Assembly (NCBI RefSeq): GCF_014201145.1
Contig: NZ_JACHDP010000001.1
Location: forward strand, 3,472,001-3,536,000
Reading direction: 5' to 3'
DNA from: Micromonospora parathelypteridis
GTDB lineage: Bacteria; Actinomycetota; Actinomycetes; Mycobacteriales; Micromonosporaceae
DNA length: 64,000 nt
The notes under the pieces were generated by a model. The model ran no database searches, was not told where the DNA came from, and was given only the letters and a program-made list of their open reading frames with translations. Positions 39,422-48,219 of this stretch are shown one piece after another. How positions within the stretch are numbered: position 1 is the stretch's first letter; every line of letters starts with the position of its first letter. The translations under genes were made by a program, and so were the position numbers.

Positions 39422-40591
39422 ATGGACGCCGGACTCAAGCGTGAGCTCGAAGCGAAGGTGTACGCGGGTGAGCGGCTGACCCGGGAGGACGGGGTCGCCC
39501 TCTACGACAGCGACGACCTGACCTGGTTGGGGCGGCTCGCCCACCACAAGCGCACCGAGCTCAACGGCGAACGGGTGATGTTCAACGTCAACCGGCACCT
39601 CAACCTGACCAACGTCTGCTCGGCGTCCTGTGCCTACTGCTCGTTCCAGCGCAAGCCGGGCGAGAAGGACGCGTACACGATGCGCATCGACGAGGCGGTC
39701 CGCAAGGCCAAGGAGATGGAGGATGAGCAGCTCACCGAGTTGCACATCGTCAACGGCCTGCACCCCACGCTGCCCTGGCGTTACTACCCGAAGGTGCTGC
39801 GCGAGCTGAAGGCGGCGCTGCCGAACGTCAAGCTCAAGTGCTTCACGGCGACCGAGGTGCAGTGGTTTGAGAAGATCAGCGGTCTGAGTGCCGACGAGAT
39901 CCTCGACGAGCTGATGGACGCCGGCCTGGAGTCGCTGACCGGCGGTGGCGCGGAGATCTTCGACTGGGAGGTCCGCCAGCACATCGTCGATCACGCCTGC
40001 CACTGGGAGGACTGGTCCCGCATCCATGCCCTCGCGCACAGCAAGGGCATGAAGACCCCGGCGACCATGCTGTACGGCCACATCGAGGAGCCCCGGCACC
40101 GGGTCGACCACGTGCTCCGGCTGCGGGAGCTGCAGGACGAGACCGGTGGTTTCGCGGTCTTCATCCCGCTGCGCTACCAGCACGACTTCGTGGACTCGGC
40201 GGACGGCAAGATCCGTAACCGGATCCAGGCGCGTACCACGATGGCGTCGCCGGCCGAGTCGCTGAAGACGTTCGCCGTCTCCCGGCTGCTCTTCGACAAC
40301 GTGCCGCACGTGAAGAACTTCTGGGTGATGCACGGGCTGTCGGTGGCCCAGCTCTCGCTCAACTTCGGTGTGGACGACCTGGACGGGTCGGTCGTCGAAT
40401 ACAAGATCACGCACGACGCCGACTCGTACGGCACCCCGAACACCATGCACCGCGAGGACCTGCTGCACCTGATCTGGGACGCCGGTTTCCAGCCGGTCGA
40501 ACGGGACACCCGCTACAACGTGGTCCGGGAGTACGACAAGGCGCCGTCGCTGGCCGAGCGGCGCGCCGAGCCGCAGCAGGTCTGGGCCTGA
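39422..40591 (+). CDS. mqnE: Aminofutalosine synthase (radical SAM)
   Basis: A 389-aa radical SAM enzyme. The 4Fe-4S cluster binds Cys66, Cys70 and Cys73 (CSASCAYCSFQRKPGEKDAY). FNVNRHLNLTNVC and TELHIVNGLHPTLPWRYYPK are typical of MqnE/MqnC. It joins S-adenosylmethionine-derived adenosyl to 3-enolpyruvylbenzoate (made by MqnA) to give aminofutalosine, the second step of the futalosine menaquinone route. Other pathway genes are at 25595, 27055, 29141 and 60086. Start ATG 39422 follows GGAAGGGACGTGCC. Confidence 0.95.
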   Translation: MDAGLKRELEAKVYAGERLTREDGVALYDSDDLTWLGRLAHHKRTELNGERVMFNVNRHLNLTNVCSASCAYCSFQRKPGEKDAYTMRIDEAVRKAKEMEDEQLTELHIVNGLHPTLPWRYYPKVLRELKAALPNVKLKCFTATEVQWFEKISGLSADEILDELMDAGLESLTGGGAEIFDWEVRQHIVDHACHWEDWSRIHALAHSKGMKTPATMLYGHIEEPRHRVDHVLRLRELQDETGGFAVFIPLRYQHDFVDSADGKIRNRIQARTTMASPAESLKTFAVSRLLFDNVPHVKNFWVMHGLSVAQLSLNFGVDDLDGSVVEYKITHDADSYGTPNTMHREDLLHLIWDAGFQPVERDTRYNVVREYDKAPSLAERRAEPQQVWA

Positions 40592-40614
40592 GCCACCACG
40601 TACCCTCGCAGTCG

Positions 40615-41052
40615 ATGACCGAGCAGCGCAGTTCTGAGCAGCAGAGTGGGTTTCCCCGCCGGGACGCCGAGGGGCGCGTCCGTACCCTGGGCGATCTGCT
40701 CGGGGTGTGCCTGGCGGGTCTGGTCATCGGCGTGCTGGCGTTGGTGCTGTTCGAGTGGGGGTTCGCCTCGGCTGGCGCCGGCGATTTCGGGCACACCAAC
40801 GGCTGGCTGGCGGTGATCCTGCCCGCCTGGCTGTTCTGGGACGATTTCCGAGCCTGGGGGTTCGGTGCGGCCCGGGTGGTGGCGGCGGTGGTCGCCGCTG
40901 CCGTCGGGGTGTTCGTCGGGCTGCTGATCGCCGGTCTGGGCGCCGGGCTGCCGCCGCTGCTCTCTGGCGCGTTGGCGGCGGGGGCGTTCACGGTGGCGTA
41001 CGCGACTGTCTGGTTCCCGGGCGTCCGCTGGCTGGCCCGCCGGACCGGCTGA
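40615..41052 (+). CDS. Small membrane protein, unknown function
   Basis: A 145-aa protein with three or four hydrophobic helices: GVCLAGLVIGVLALVLFEWG, GWLAVILPAWLFWDDFRAWG, ARVVAAVVAAAVGVFVGLLI and SGALAAGAFTVAYATVWFPG. A charged N-terminus (RSSEQQSGFPRRDAEGRVRT) faces the cytosol. Positioned 23 bp after mqnE and 74 bp before the DUF4229 gene on the same strand, so it probably belongs to that operon; a role in menaquinone handling is only a guess. No domain recognised. Confidence 0.7.
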   Translation: MTEQRSSEQQSGFPRRDAEGRVRTLGDLLGVCLAGLVIGVLALVLFEWGFASAGAGDFGHTNGWLAVILPAWLFWDDFRAWGFGAARVVAAVVAAAVGVFVGLLIAGLGAGLPPLLSGALAAGAFTVAYATVWFPGVRWLARRTG

Positions 41053-41126
41053 CCGTGACCGCCCGTCGGGCGGATCGACATTTTCCGCCGGAACCGGCGG
41101 GCGACGGAGAGAACGGAGTGGTGCAG

Positions 41127-41429
41127 GTGAGCGCCGCGCTGAAGTACACGCTGGGCCGGATCGGGCTGTTCGTCGCCGTCCTGGCGGGCCTGTGGCTGGT
41201 CGACATGGACGTGTTCCTGAAGCTGATCCTGGCACTGGCCTTCTCTGCCGCGCTCTCCTTCCTTCTGCTGCGGGGCTGGCGGGACGAGATGGCCGAGGAG
41301 ATGGCCAGCGCCGCCGAGCGCCGCCGCACGGAGAAGGAGCGCCTCCGCTCCGCCCTGGCCGGCGACGACCCCAACCAGAACCCCCCCACCGAGAACCCCG
41401 ACTCCCCCACCGACCAACCCTCCCGTTGA
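41127..41429 (+). CDS. DUF4229-family membrane protein
   Basis: A 100-aa protein: VSAALKYTLGRIGLFVAVLA opens, with two hydrophobic segments (residues ~8-28 and 36-55), then a charged tail with Lys/Arg/Glu and Asn/Pro repeats. This fits the DUF4229 family of actinobacterial membrane proteins. I take the GTG at 41127 (GGAG, spacing 8); GTG at 41118 is also possible. Last gene of the mqnE set; its stop codon forms the left end of a hairpin. Function is unknown. Confidence 0.65.
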   Translation: MSAALKYTLGRIGLFVAVLAGLWLVDMDVFLKLILALAFSAALSFLLLRGWRDEMAEEMASAAERRRTEKERLRSALAGDDPNQNPPTENPDSPTDQPSR

Positions 41430-41482
41430 TCAAGAGGTTTGCGTCACCTGAGGCCGATTCGGTGACGCAAACCTCTTGATCA
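41427..41482. terminator. Hairpin between convergent genes (22-bp perfect arms)
   Basis: The arms 41427-41448 and 41461-41482 are perfect complements, with a 12-nt loop. The arms start TGATCAAGAGG. C-rich sequence lies upstream and G-rich downstream, and it separates convergent genes (stops at 41429 and 41519). The left arm overlaps the DUF4229 stop codon. The layout equals that of the family A elements but the arm sequence is different. There is no U-tract. Confidence 0.75.
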
Positions 41483-41518
41483 CCCGCTGGTTGGGTGGGG
41501 GTGGGGCGGGGTTGGTTG

Positions 41519-42856
41519 TTACCAGTTGGTGGAGCCGGGGACCTTGGGCCAGGGCTTGTGGAGCGGCTTGATCAGGTACGCGATGCCGCCGGAGCCTCCG
41601 GAGACCCCGCCGCTGGCATTGGTGCGCTTGGTCCGCAGCCAGATCTGCTCGAACTGCGCACGCTTGTAGACGTTGCGCACCACGTCGTTGCTGGACGAGG
41701 CGGGGTCGTTGACGATCACGTCGCCGTCGGCGGTGAAGCCGACCACCACGAAGAGGTGCCCGGAGGTCCCGTAGTTCGCGCCGTCCAGCTCGCTGGCGAG
41801 GAACGACTGGCTGGTCACCACGGGGATGCCGGCGGCGATGAAACGCTCCAGCTCGTCCAGTGAGTGCAGTCGGGTCACCCGACCCTCCAGACCGGGGAAG
41901 CTGGCCGCGTACGCGGTGTTGAACGGCCAGTTGCCGGCGCCGTCGTACTCGTAGTCGTAGGTCATCCGGGCGGCGTGGTTGACAGTCGGGTCGGGGTAGG
42001 TCGGGTCCACCCAGGAGGTGTCGGCCTTCGACGGCTTGCGACCCCAGTACTCGACCACCATCTCGGTGGAGGTTGGTGAGCACCACGCCTCGCCGCCGCC
42101 GTCGTACTCGGGGTAGTGCCCTGCGTGCACGTTCTGCGAGTAGCGCGGCACCGGCAGCTCGACACCCCAGGCGATGTGTCCGGCGCTCGGCGGCACGGTG
42201 AACCGGTCCGGCACGGTGGAGCTCATCGCGCCGAGCATCCGCACCACCGGCGCGGCGGCCTGCCCGGGCGCGCGGTAGAGGGTCAGCCGCAGCTGGTACG
42301 ACCGCAGCAGCACCCCGGCGGCGGCGTCGTCGATGCTGAAGGTGTCGGTCCAGATCGTCGAGAAGGGATCACCCTGCCCGTCGAGGCTGGTCCGCTTGAT
42401 GTCGGCGTCGCCGGACGCCCAGCGACCCATGACGTACCACGGGGTCTGGTCGCCGCTGGTGTACCTGCCCTGCATCTCGACCTGGATCCAGGTGCCGGCG
42501 GGGGTCTCCGCGTTCCACGAGGCGATCAGCTCGGTGGCGTCGAACCCGATCCGGGTCACCGGCGAGGTCCAGGTGCCGTACTCCCAGGTGCGGGCGGTGC
42601 CGGTGTGCGGGTCGGCGTACTCGGTGGTGCCGGTCGGGCGGGCCAGGGTGAGGCCCGCTTTGGCGCCGGGCACCACGCGGGTGCCGGCCCGGCTGCCCCG
42701 GTGCCAGTCGGCGGGCCCGGACCAGTCCTGGAAGGTGATCTGTTCGTCGTGACTGGCGGCGGGCGGACGGGCCGCCGTCGCGGGCGCGGTGGTGGCGAGC
42801 AGGGTGAGTGCGGTGACGCCGGCGATGGCGGCCGCGCGCAAGCGGGATCTGGCCAT
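41519..42856 (-). CDS. Secreted C39-like cysteine peptidase
   Basis: A 445-aa exported protein. Signal peptide in the first ~28 residues (AAAIAGVTALTLLATTAPATA). A beta-rich region follows (residues ~35-230). The catalytic domain has Cys in GEAWCSPTSTEMVVEYWG, His in GTSGHLFVVVGFTADGDVIV, and Asp/Asn in VNDPASSSN, as in papain-like C39 peptidases. These cleave double-Gly or wall peptides in other bacteria; the substrate here is unknown. It converges on the mqnE operon across a hairpin and is divergent from the M14 peptidase gene, also secreted. Confidence 0.85.
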   Translation of the reverse strand: MARSRLRAAAIAGVTALTLLATTAPATAARPPAASHDEQITFQDWSGPADWHRGSRAGTRVVPGAKAGLTLARPTGTTEYADPHTGTARTWEYGTWTSPVTRIGFDATELIASWNAETPAGTWIQVEMQGRYTSGDQTPWYVMGRWASGDADIKRTSLDGQGDPFSTIWTDTFSIDDAAAGVLLRSYQLRLTLYRAPGQAAAPVVRMLGAMSSTVPDRFTVPPSAGHIAWGVELPVPRYSQNVHAGHYPEYDGGGEAWCSPTSTEMVVEYWGRKPSKADTSWVDPTYPDPTVNHAARMTYDYEYDGAGNWPFNTAYAASFPGLEGRVTRLHSLDELERFIAAGIPVVTSQSFLASELDGANYGTSGHLFVVVGFTADGDVIVNDPASSSNDVVRNVYKRAQFEQIWLRTKRTNASGGVSGGSGGIAYLIKPLHKPWPKVPGSTNW

Positions 42857-43067
42857 GAGTGCTCCGCGGTGTCGGAAGGGGCATCGTCGCAGGTCAGTTT
42901 CCCGCTTGGAGAGAAGTTTCGCCAGATGTTCAAGCATGGAAAATCATTGCCGCAGGGATGATCAGCTCGGGATGCATTAGGCAGCGATCAATATTGATAT
43001 GACCATGTGACAGGTGGTGAAGTGTCCTTCACCGAGCGGGATCTCCCGCCCATCGAGGAGGTAGTCC
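42857..43067. other. Divergent promoter region of two secreted peptidases
   Basis: Holds the ribosome binding site GAGGAGGTAGTCC before the M14 ATG. A small hairpin GGTGAAG-TGTC-CTTCACC lies at 43016-43033, 34 bp upstream of that start. The middle (42955-43005) is A/T-rich. The hairpin could be an operator or lie in the leader; it is too weak to decide. Confidence 0.4.
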
Positions 43068-44948
43068 ATGGCCCTCCGCACGCCCATCCCTCTCCGCCGC
43101 GTCCTGGTGCTCGCCGTCGTCACCGGGCTGGGAATCGTCACCGTCGCCGCGGGTCCGGTCGCCGCCCGACCGGCACCGGACCGGACCGCCGAGCCGGCCG
43201 CCGCCAGCTACCGGGTCCTCGGCCCTCGAACCCTCGCCGACCGCAACGCGGTGGCCCGCACCGGAGCCGCCATCGACTACTCCGAACACGGGGTGCTGCA
43301 CATCTCGGCCACCGCGGTCGAGGCCGCCGCGATCGGCAAGCTCGGCTTCCGACTCGAACCGCTCGCCCCACCGCCCAACGCCGAGCGCGGCGCCGACGGG
43401 GTGGGCACGTTGGCCTTCCCGCCCGCCGACTCCAACTACCACGACTACGCGGAACTGACCGCCGTCGTGAACCAGGTCGTCGCCGACCATCCGGCGATCG
43501 CGCGCAAGATCAGCATCGGTTCGTCGTACGAGGGCCGCGACCTGATGGCGGTGAAGATCTCCGACAACGTCGGCACCGACGAGGCTGAGCCGGAGATCCT
43601 GTTCAACTCCCAACAGCACGCCCGTGAGCACCTGACCGTCGAGATGGCGATCTACCTGCTCAACCTCTTCACCGACAGCTACGGCGGCGACTCCCGGATC
43701 ACCAACATCGTCAACAGTCGGGAGATCTGGATCGTCCCGACGGTCAACCCGGACGGCAGCGAGTACGACATCGCCACCGGGTCGTACCGGTCCTGGCGCA
43801 AGAACCGCCAGCCCAACAGCGGCTCGTCCAACGTGGGCACCGACCTGAACCGCAACTGGGGCTACAACTGGGGTTGCTGCGGCGGCTCGTCCGGCAGCAC
43901 CTCGTCGGAGACCTACCGGGGGCCGTCGGCGTTCTCCGCACCCGAAACGCAGGCGCTGCGCAACTTCGTCAACGGCCGGGTGGTCGGTGGCGTGCAGCAG
44001 ATCAAGGCCAACATCGACTTCCACACGTACTCGCAGTTGGTGCTCTGGCCCTACGGCTACACCACGGCGAACACCGCGACCGGGATGAGCGCGGACCAGT
44101 ACAACACCTTCGCCACCATCGGCCAGCAGATGGCGGCCACCAACAACTACACCCCGGAGCAGTCCAGCGACCTCTACATCACCGACGGGGACAGCCTCGA
44201 CTGGTTGTGGGCCACCCACAACATCTGGGCGTACACCTTCGAGATGTATCCCGGATCGTCCGGGGGTGGCGGCTTCTACCCGCCCGACGAGGTGATCCCG
44301 GCGCAGACCTCCCGCAACCGGGAGGCGGTGCTGATCCTCAGCGAGTACGCCGACTGCCCGTACCGGGCCATCGGCAAGCAGGCGCAGTACTGCGGCGGCG
44401 GTGGTGGCGGCACCACGGTCTGGTCGGACACCTTCGAGACCGCCACCGGCTGGACCATCAACCCGGCCGGCACCGACACCGCCACCCTCGGGGCGTGGGA
44501 ACGGGGTGCCGCCCAGGCGACCACGTCCTCCGGCGCCAAGCAGCTCACCCCGTACGCCGGTTCCAACGACCTGGTCACCGGCCGGCTCGCCGGCTCGGCG
44601 GCCGGTGACTACGACGTCGACGGCGGCACGACCAGCGCCCGGTCCCCGGCGGTGACTCTGCCGTCGTCCGGCACGCTGACCCTCTCGTTGGCCTGGTACC
44701 TGGCGCACGGCTCGAACGCCTCGTCGGCGGACTACCTGCGGGTGAGCGTGGTGCACAACGGCGGCACCACCGCGCTGCTCACCCAGGCCGGCGCGGCGAC
44801 CAACCGCAACGGGAGTTGGGCGCTGGCCAACCTCAACCTCACCCCGTACGCCGGCCAGTCGGTCCGCATCCTCGTCGAGGCGGCGGACGCCTCCGGTGCC
44901 AGCCTGCTGGAGGCGGCTGTGGACAACGTCACCATCACGTCCTCCTGA
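43068..44948 (+). CDS. Secreted M14 zinc carboxypeptidase with C-terminal beta domain
   Basis: A 626-aa exported zinc carboxypeptidase. Signal peptide residues ~12-34 ([19 protein letters not shown]). The catalytic domain (~120-440) has zinc ligands His184 and Glu187 in [11 protein letters not shown], His319 in DFHTYSQ, and catalytic Glu392 in [23 protein letters not shown] is typical of the actinobacterial group. After a Gly-rich linker (~440-455) comes a ~175-residue beta-sandwich module ([19 protein letters not shown]), probably for binding or sorting. A strong ribosome binding site lies upstream. It degrades extracellular peptides. Confidence 0.93.
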   Translation: MALRTPIPLRRVLVLAVVTGLGIVTVAAGPVAARPAPDRTAEPAAASYRVLGPRTLADRNAVARTGAAIDYSEHGVLHISATAVEAAAIGKLGFRLEPLAPPPNAERGADGVGTLAFPPADSNYHDYAELTAVVNQVVADHPAIARKISIGSSYEGRDLMAVKISDNVGTDEAEPEILFNSQQHAREHLTVEMAIYLLNLFTDSYGGDSRITNIVNSREIWIVPTVNPDGSEYDIATGSYRSWRKNRQPNSGSSNVGTDLNRNWGYNWGCCGGSSGSTSSETYRGPSAFSAPETQALRNFVNGRVVGGVQQIKANIDFHTYSQLVLWPYGYTTANTATGMSADQYNTFATIGQQMAATNNYTPEQSSDLYITDGDSLDWLWATHNIWAYTFEMYPGSSGGGGFYPPDEVIPAQTSRNREAVLILSEYADCPYRAIGKQAQYCGGGGGGTTVWSDTFETATGWTINPAGTDTATLGAWERGAAQATTSSGAKQLTPYAGSNDLVTGRLAGSAAGDYDVDGGTTSARSPAVTLPSSGTLTLSLAWYLAHGSNASSADYLRVSVVHNGGTTALLTQAGAATNRNGSWALANLNLTPYAGQSVRILVEAADASGASLLEAAVDNVTITSS

Positions 44949-44952
44949 TCGG

Positions 44953-44987
44953 GTGGGGCCCCGTCCCGCCCCGGCGGGGCCCCACCA
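44953..44987 (+). terminator. 12-bp stem terminator after M14 gene
   Basis: GGTGGGGCCCCG (44953-44964) pairs perfectly with CGGGGCCCCACC (44976-44987) across an 11-nt loop, starting 5 nt after the M14 stop codon. It ends the peptidase transcript before the cobalamin riboswitch begins. Confidence 0.75.
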
Positions 44988-45079
44988 CCCCTTCCTGATC
45001 GCCAGGATCCCGGACATAAGCCCCCCGGCAGCCACTGTGCGGCAGTCCGATGATTCGATTCGCATCGATCGGCCCGTGA

Positions 45080-45216
45080 TCGATTCGGCACGTCCTGGCG
45101 GTGCGCTACCGTCTTAACGACCAGTCCGCAGCGAAGCCGGTGCGAAATCCGGCGCTGTCCCGCAACTGTGATGCCCCACCCGACGGTGGGGACGAGCCAG
45201 GTCGCCTCGGATCGGT
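45080..45216 (+). ncRNA. Cobalamin (B12) riboswitch
   Basis: The conserved core is visible: GCAGCGAAGCCGGTGCGAA (45129-45147) and the B12 box region GCTGTCCCGCAACTGTGA (45154-45171). A perfect 7-bp hairpin CCCCACC-CGAC-GGTGGGG follows at 45174-45191, then GAGCCAGG (45194-45201). Outer ends are approximate; the closing stem likely pairs near 45080-45090 with 45202-45216. It stands before btuF, so binding of adenosylcobalamin should switch off the uptake operon. Confidence 0.93.
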
Positions 45217-45268
45217 CGCGATACGCGCTCTCGAGGAAGGGCGCCTCGTGGGCGGGCGTACGAAAGTC

Positions 45269-45307
45269 CCTGTCGGCGAAGCACCACACTCCTCGACCGA
45301 CAGGAGG
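45269..45307 (+). promoter_or_regulatory. Ribosome-site-masking hairpin of the riboswitch
   Basis: CCTGTCGG (45269-45276) pairs perfectly with CCGACAGG (45297-45304), and the latter runs into the ribosome site AGGAGG (45302-45307), 5 nt before the btuF ATG. When formed it hides the start of the ribosome site, which fits translational control by the B12 riboswitch. Confidence 0.7.
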
Positions 45308-45312
45308 CCCCC

Positions 45313-46242
45313 ATGTTCAGACGTACCCCTCGGCTCTTCGCCGCGACCCTCGCGGTCGCCGCGCTCGCCCTCGGCGCCTGCGCCGAGAAGGCCGACGACC
45401 AGCCGAGCACCGGCACCGCAGCCGCTGCCTACCCGGTCACGGTCGGCACGCTCACGCTCGACAAGCGCCCCGAGAAGATCGTCGTGCTGTCACCCACCGC
45501 CACCGAGATGCTCTTCGCGATCGGTGCCGGCCCGCAGGTGACCGCCGTCGACGACCAGTCCAACTATCCGGCCGACGCGCCCAAGACCGACCTCTCCGCC
45601 TTCCAGCCGAACGCCGAGGCGATCGCCGGTAAGAACCCCGACCTGGTGGTGCTCTCCGACGACCGGAACAAGGTCGTCGAACAGCTCGGCAAGTTGAAGA
45701 TCCCGGTGTACCAGACCCCGGCGGCGACCACGCTGGACGACTCGTACAAGCAGATCACCGAGCTGGGCACGCTGACCGGGCACGCCGACCAGGCCACCGA
45801 CGTCGCCACCCGGATGAAGGACGACATCGCCAAGCTGGTCAAGGACCTGCCGCAACGCGCCGAGAAGCTCACCTACTTCCACGAGCTGGGCCCCGAGTTG
45901 TACAGCGCCACCAGCAAGACCTTCATCGGCTCGCTGTACAGCCAGGTCGGCCTGACCAACATCGCCGACCCGGCCGACGCGGACGGCAAGAACGCCGGCT
46001 ACCCGCAGCTGTCCCAGGAGTTCATCGTCAACGCCGACCCGGACTTCGTCTTCCTGGCCGACGCCAAGTGCTGCCAGCAGAACGCGGACTCGGTGAAGGC
46101 GCGCAGCGGCTGGGCCGGGCTCACCGCCGTGAAGAACAACCAGGTGGTCGCGCTGGACGACGACATCGCCTCCCGCTGGGGCCCGCGCGTCGTGGACCTG
46201 CTCCGGGTCATCATCGACGCGGTCGCCAAGGTGCCCGCGTGA
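45313..46242 (+). CDS. btuF: Cobalamin ABC transporter substrate-binding lipoprotein
   Basis: A 309-aa lipoprotein (signal ends LALGAC, lipid Cys23). The TroA-type fold starts RPEKIVVLSPTATEMLFAIG and continues with NPDLVVLSDDRNKVVEQLGK, VYQTPAATTLDDSYKQITEL, and LTYFHELGPELYSATSKTFI. The riboswitch in front and permease and ATPase behind make cobalamin or cobinamide the likely ligand rather than iron-siderophores. Starts with ATG 5 nt after AGGAGG. Confidence 0.88.
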   Translation: MFRRTPRLFAATLAVAALALGACAEKADDQPSTGTAAAAYPVTVGTLTLDKRPEKIVVLSPTATEMLFAIGAGPQVTAVDDQSNYPADAPKTDLSAFQPNAEAIAGKNPDLVVLSDDRNKVVEQLGKLKIPVYQTPAATTLDDSYKQITELGTLTGHADQATDVATRMKDDIAKLVKDLPQRAEKLTYFHELGPELYSATSKTFIGSLYSQVGLTNIADPADADGKNAGYPQLSQEFIVNADPDFVFLADAKCCQQNADSVKARSGWAGLTAVKNNQVVALDDDIASRWGPRVVDLLRVIIDAVAKVPA

Positions 46243-46255
46243 CCACCGTCAATCG

Positions 46256-47350
46256 GTGAGCGCCAGGAGTGAGCCGGGTTCGCGAGCCCCGCAGTCGGTT
46301 GCCCGGCCTGCGGGGCTGCGTACGCGGTGGCTGGTCATCGGGGTGTTCGCGGTGCTCGTCGCGCTCGTCGCCGGGGTGTCGCTGGGCCCGGTGAGTCTGC
46401 CGCCGGGCAGTGTCGCCGCCGAGTTGCTCAACCTGATTCCAGGGGTGCATCTCGACAGCGGGCTGTCCGAGCGGGAGATCGCGATCGTCACCGAGCTGCG
46501 GCTGCCCCGGGTGGTGCTGGGCCTGCTCGTCGGCGGCCTGCTCGCCCTTGCCGGCGGCTGCTACCAGGGTGTGTTCCGCAACCCGCTGGCCGACCCGTAC
46601 CTGCTCGGTGTGGCCGCCGGCGCCGGCCTGGCGGTCACCGCGGTGATCGCGCTCGGCGGCGCCGGCCGGGAGGGTGCGATCTCCGGGTTGCCGATGACCA
46701 TCCCGCTGGCCGCGTTCGCCGGTTCGCTGCTCGCCGTGACGATGACCTACGTGCTCGGCGCCGCTGGCGGGCGCAGGGGGTCGCCGGCGATGCTGATCCT
46801 GGCCGGGGTGGCGGTCTCCGCGTTCCTCTCCGCCGGGCAGACGTACCTGCTGCAACGGCACTCCGACAGCATCCAGCCGGTCTACTCCTGGCTGCTCGGT
46901 CGATTGGCGACTGCGGGCTGGCACGATGTGCTGCTGGTGCTGCCGTACGCGGCGCTGACCACCGTGGTGGTGCTGTTGCACCGCCGCGAGCTGGACGTCC
47001 TCGCGGTCGGTGACGACGAGGCGAGGAGTCTGGGCCTGCACCCGCAGCGCACCCGCTACCTGTTGATCGCCGCCGCCTCCCTGGGCACCGCGGCGGCGGT
47101 CTCGGCGACCGGGCTGATCGGCTTCGTCGGCATCATCGTGCCGCACACCGTCCGGCTGCTGGCTGGGTCGAGCTACCGGGTGATCCTGCCGATGTCACTG
47201 CTGTTCGGTGGTGCGTTCCTGGCGTTGACCGATGTGGTGGCCCGTACCGCCGCGGCTCCGAGCGAGGTGCCGATCGGAGTGGTGACCGCACTGCTGGGCG
47301 GCCCGTTCTTCGTGATCGTGCTGCGGACCGCTCGGCGGGTGCTCACGTGA
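46256..47350 (+). CDS. btuC: Cobalamin ABC transporter permease (FecCD/BtuC family)
   Basis: A 364-aa membrane protein with about nine to ten helices. Family markers are LPRVVLGLLVGGLLALAGGC, YQGVFRNPLADPYLLGVAAG, and VSATGLIGFVGIIVPHTVRL before the coupling helix. The first ~14 residues (MSARSEPGSRAPQSVARP) come from a 33-bp dispersed repeat (46265-46297), so this N-terminus is probably a late addition; no later start codon is evident before the first helix. GTG start 14 nt after btuF; overlaps btuD by 4 nt. Confidence 0.88.
   Translation: MSARSEPGSRAPQSVARPAGLRTRWLVIGVFAVLVALVAGVSLGPVSLPPGSVAAELLNLIPGVHLDSGLSEREIAIVTELRLPRVVLGLLVGGLLALAGGCYQGVFRNPLADPYLLGVAAGAGLAVTAVIALGGAGREGAISGLPMTIPLAAFAGSLLAVTMTYVLGAAGGRRGSPAMLILAGVAVSAFLSAGQTYLLQRHSDSIQPVYSWLLGRLATAGWHDVLLVLPYAALTTVVVLLHRRELDVLAVGDDEARSLGLHPQRTRYLLIAAASLGTAAAVSATGLIGFVGIIVPHTVRLLAGSSYRVILPMSLLFGGAFLALTDVVARTAAAPSEVPIGVVTALLGGPFFVIVLRTARRVLT
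46265..46297 (+). repeat. 33-bp dispersed repeat, copy 2, inside btuC start
   Basis: Matches 18292-18324 at 30 of 33 positions. Contains GGGTTCGCGAGCCC, a near-palindrome. It encodes residues ~4-14 of the permease, so the repeat now supplies the N-terminus of a protein. Both copies lie just behind one gene's stop and before the next gene. Confidence 0.6.
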
Positions 47351-48192
47351 GTCCCGAAGCCACCGCTGGTTCGTCCGCTGCCGGCCGGTCGGTCGACGCT
47401 GACGTGCCCGCCGTCGAGGTGCGGGGGCTGCACGTCAGCCTGGGCGGCACACCGATCCTGACCGGTGTCGACGTGGCCGTCGCCGTCGGTGAGTGGGTCA
47501 CCGTGATCGGCCCGAACGGCGCCGGCAAGTCGACCCTGTTGCGCGCCGTCGGCGGCCTGCTGCCCGCGCCGGGGGCGATCACCCTGTTCGGTACGGCGAG
47601 CGCCGCGCTGCGCCGCCGGGACCGCGCCCGGATGGTGGCCACGGTGGCGCAGTCCCCGGTGGTGCCGCCCGGCATGTCGGTGCTGGACTACGTGCTGCTC
47701 GGCCGCACCCCGTACATCCCGACGCTGGGCCGGGAGTCGACCGCCGACGTCGACGCGGTGCACGAGGTGCTGGGTCGGTTGGACCTCACCGGCCTGCACC
47801 GACGCGAGCTGGTCACCCTCTCCGGAGGCGAACGGCAGCGGGTGTTCCTCGCCCGGGCGCTCGCCCAGGGCGCGACGTTGCTGCTGCTCGACGAGCCGAC
47901 GAGCGCTCTCGACATCGGTCACCAGCAGGAGGTGCTGGAGCTGGTCGACCAGTTGCGCCGCGAGCACGGCCTGACCGTCCTCGCCACGATGCACGACCTC
48001 TCCCTGGCGGGCGAGTACGCCGACCGGATGGTGCTGCTCGCCGGTGGTCAGGTGGTGGCCGCCGGGACCCCGCCGGAGGTGTTGACCGAGCACCTGCTCG
48101 CCACCCACTACCGGGCCAGCGTCCGAGTGGTTCCCGGCACCCACGGCCCCCTGGTGGTCCCCGTCCGCCCGCCCCGCCCCACGCCTCGATGA
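47347..48192 (+). CDS. btuD: Cobalamin ABC transporter ATPase
   Basis: A 281-aa ATPase: Walker [17 protein letters not shown] near residue 56, signature LVTLSGGERQRVFLARALAQ, Walker B LLLLDEPTSALDIGHQQEVL, and H-loop ATMHDLSLAGEYADR. It closes the btuFCD operon; the GTG start overlaps the btuC stop by 4 nt. The last ~20 residues are Pro/Arg-rich (LVVPVRPPRPTPR). A family B hairpin follows before the convergent VOC gene. Confidence 0.9.
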   Translation: MSPEATAGSSAAGRSVDADVPAVEVRGLHVSLGGTPILTGVDVAVAVGEWVTVIGPNGAGKSTLLRAVGGLLPAPGAITLFGTASAALRRRDRARMVATVAQSPVVPPGMSVLDYVLLGRTPYIPTLGRESTADVDAVHEVLGRLDLTGLHRRELVTLSGGERQRVFLARALAQGATLLLLDEPTSALDIGHQQEVLELVDQLRREHGLTVLATMHDLSLAGEYADRMVLLAGGQVVAAGTPPEVLTEHLLATHYRASVRVVPGTHGPLVVPVRPPRPTPR

Positions 48193-48219
48193 TGAGGTTG
48201 GCGGGGGTCCACCCGGCGC

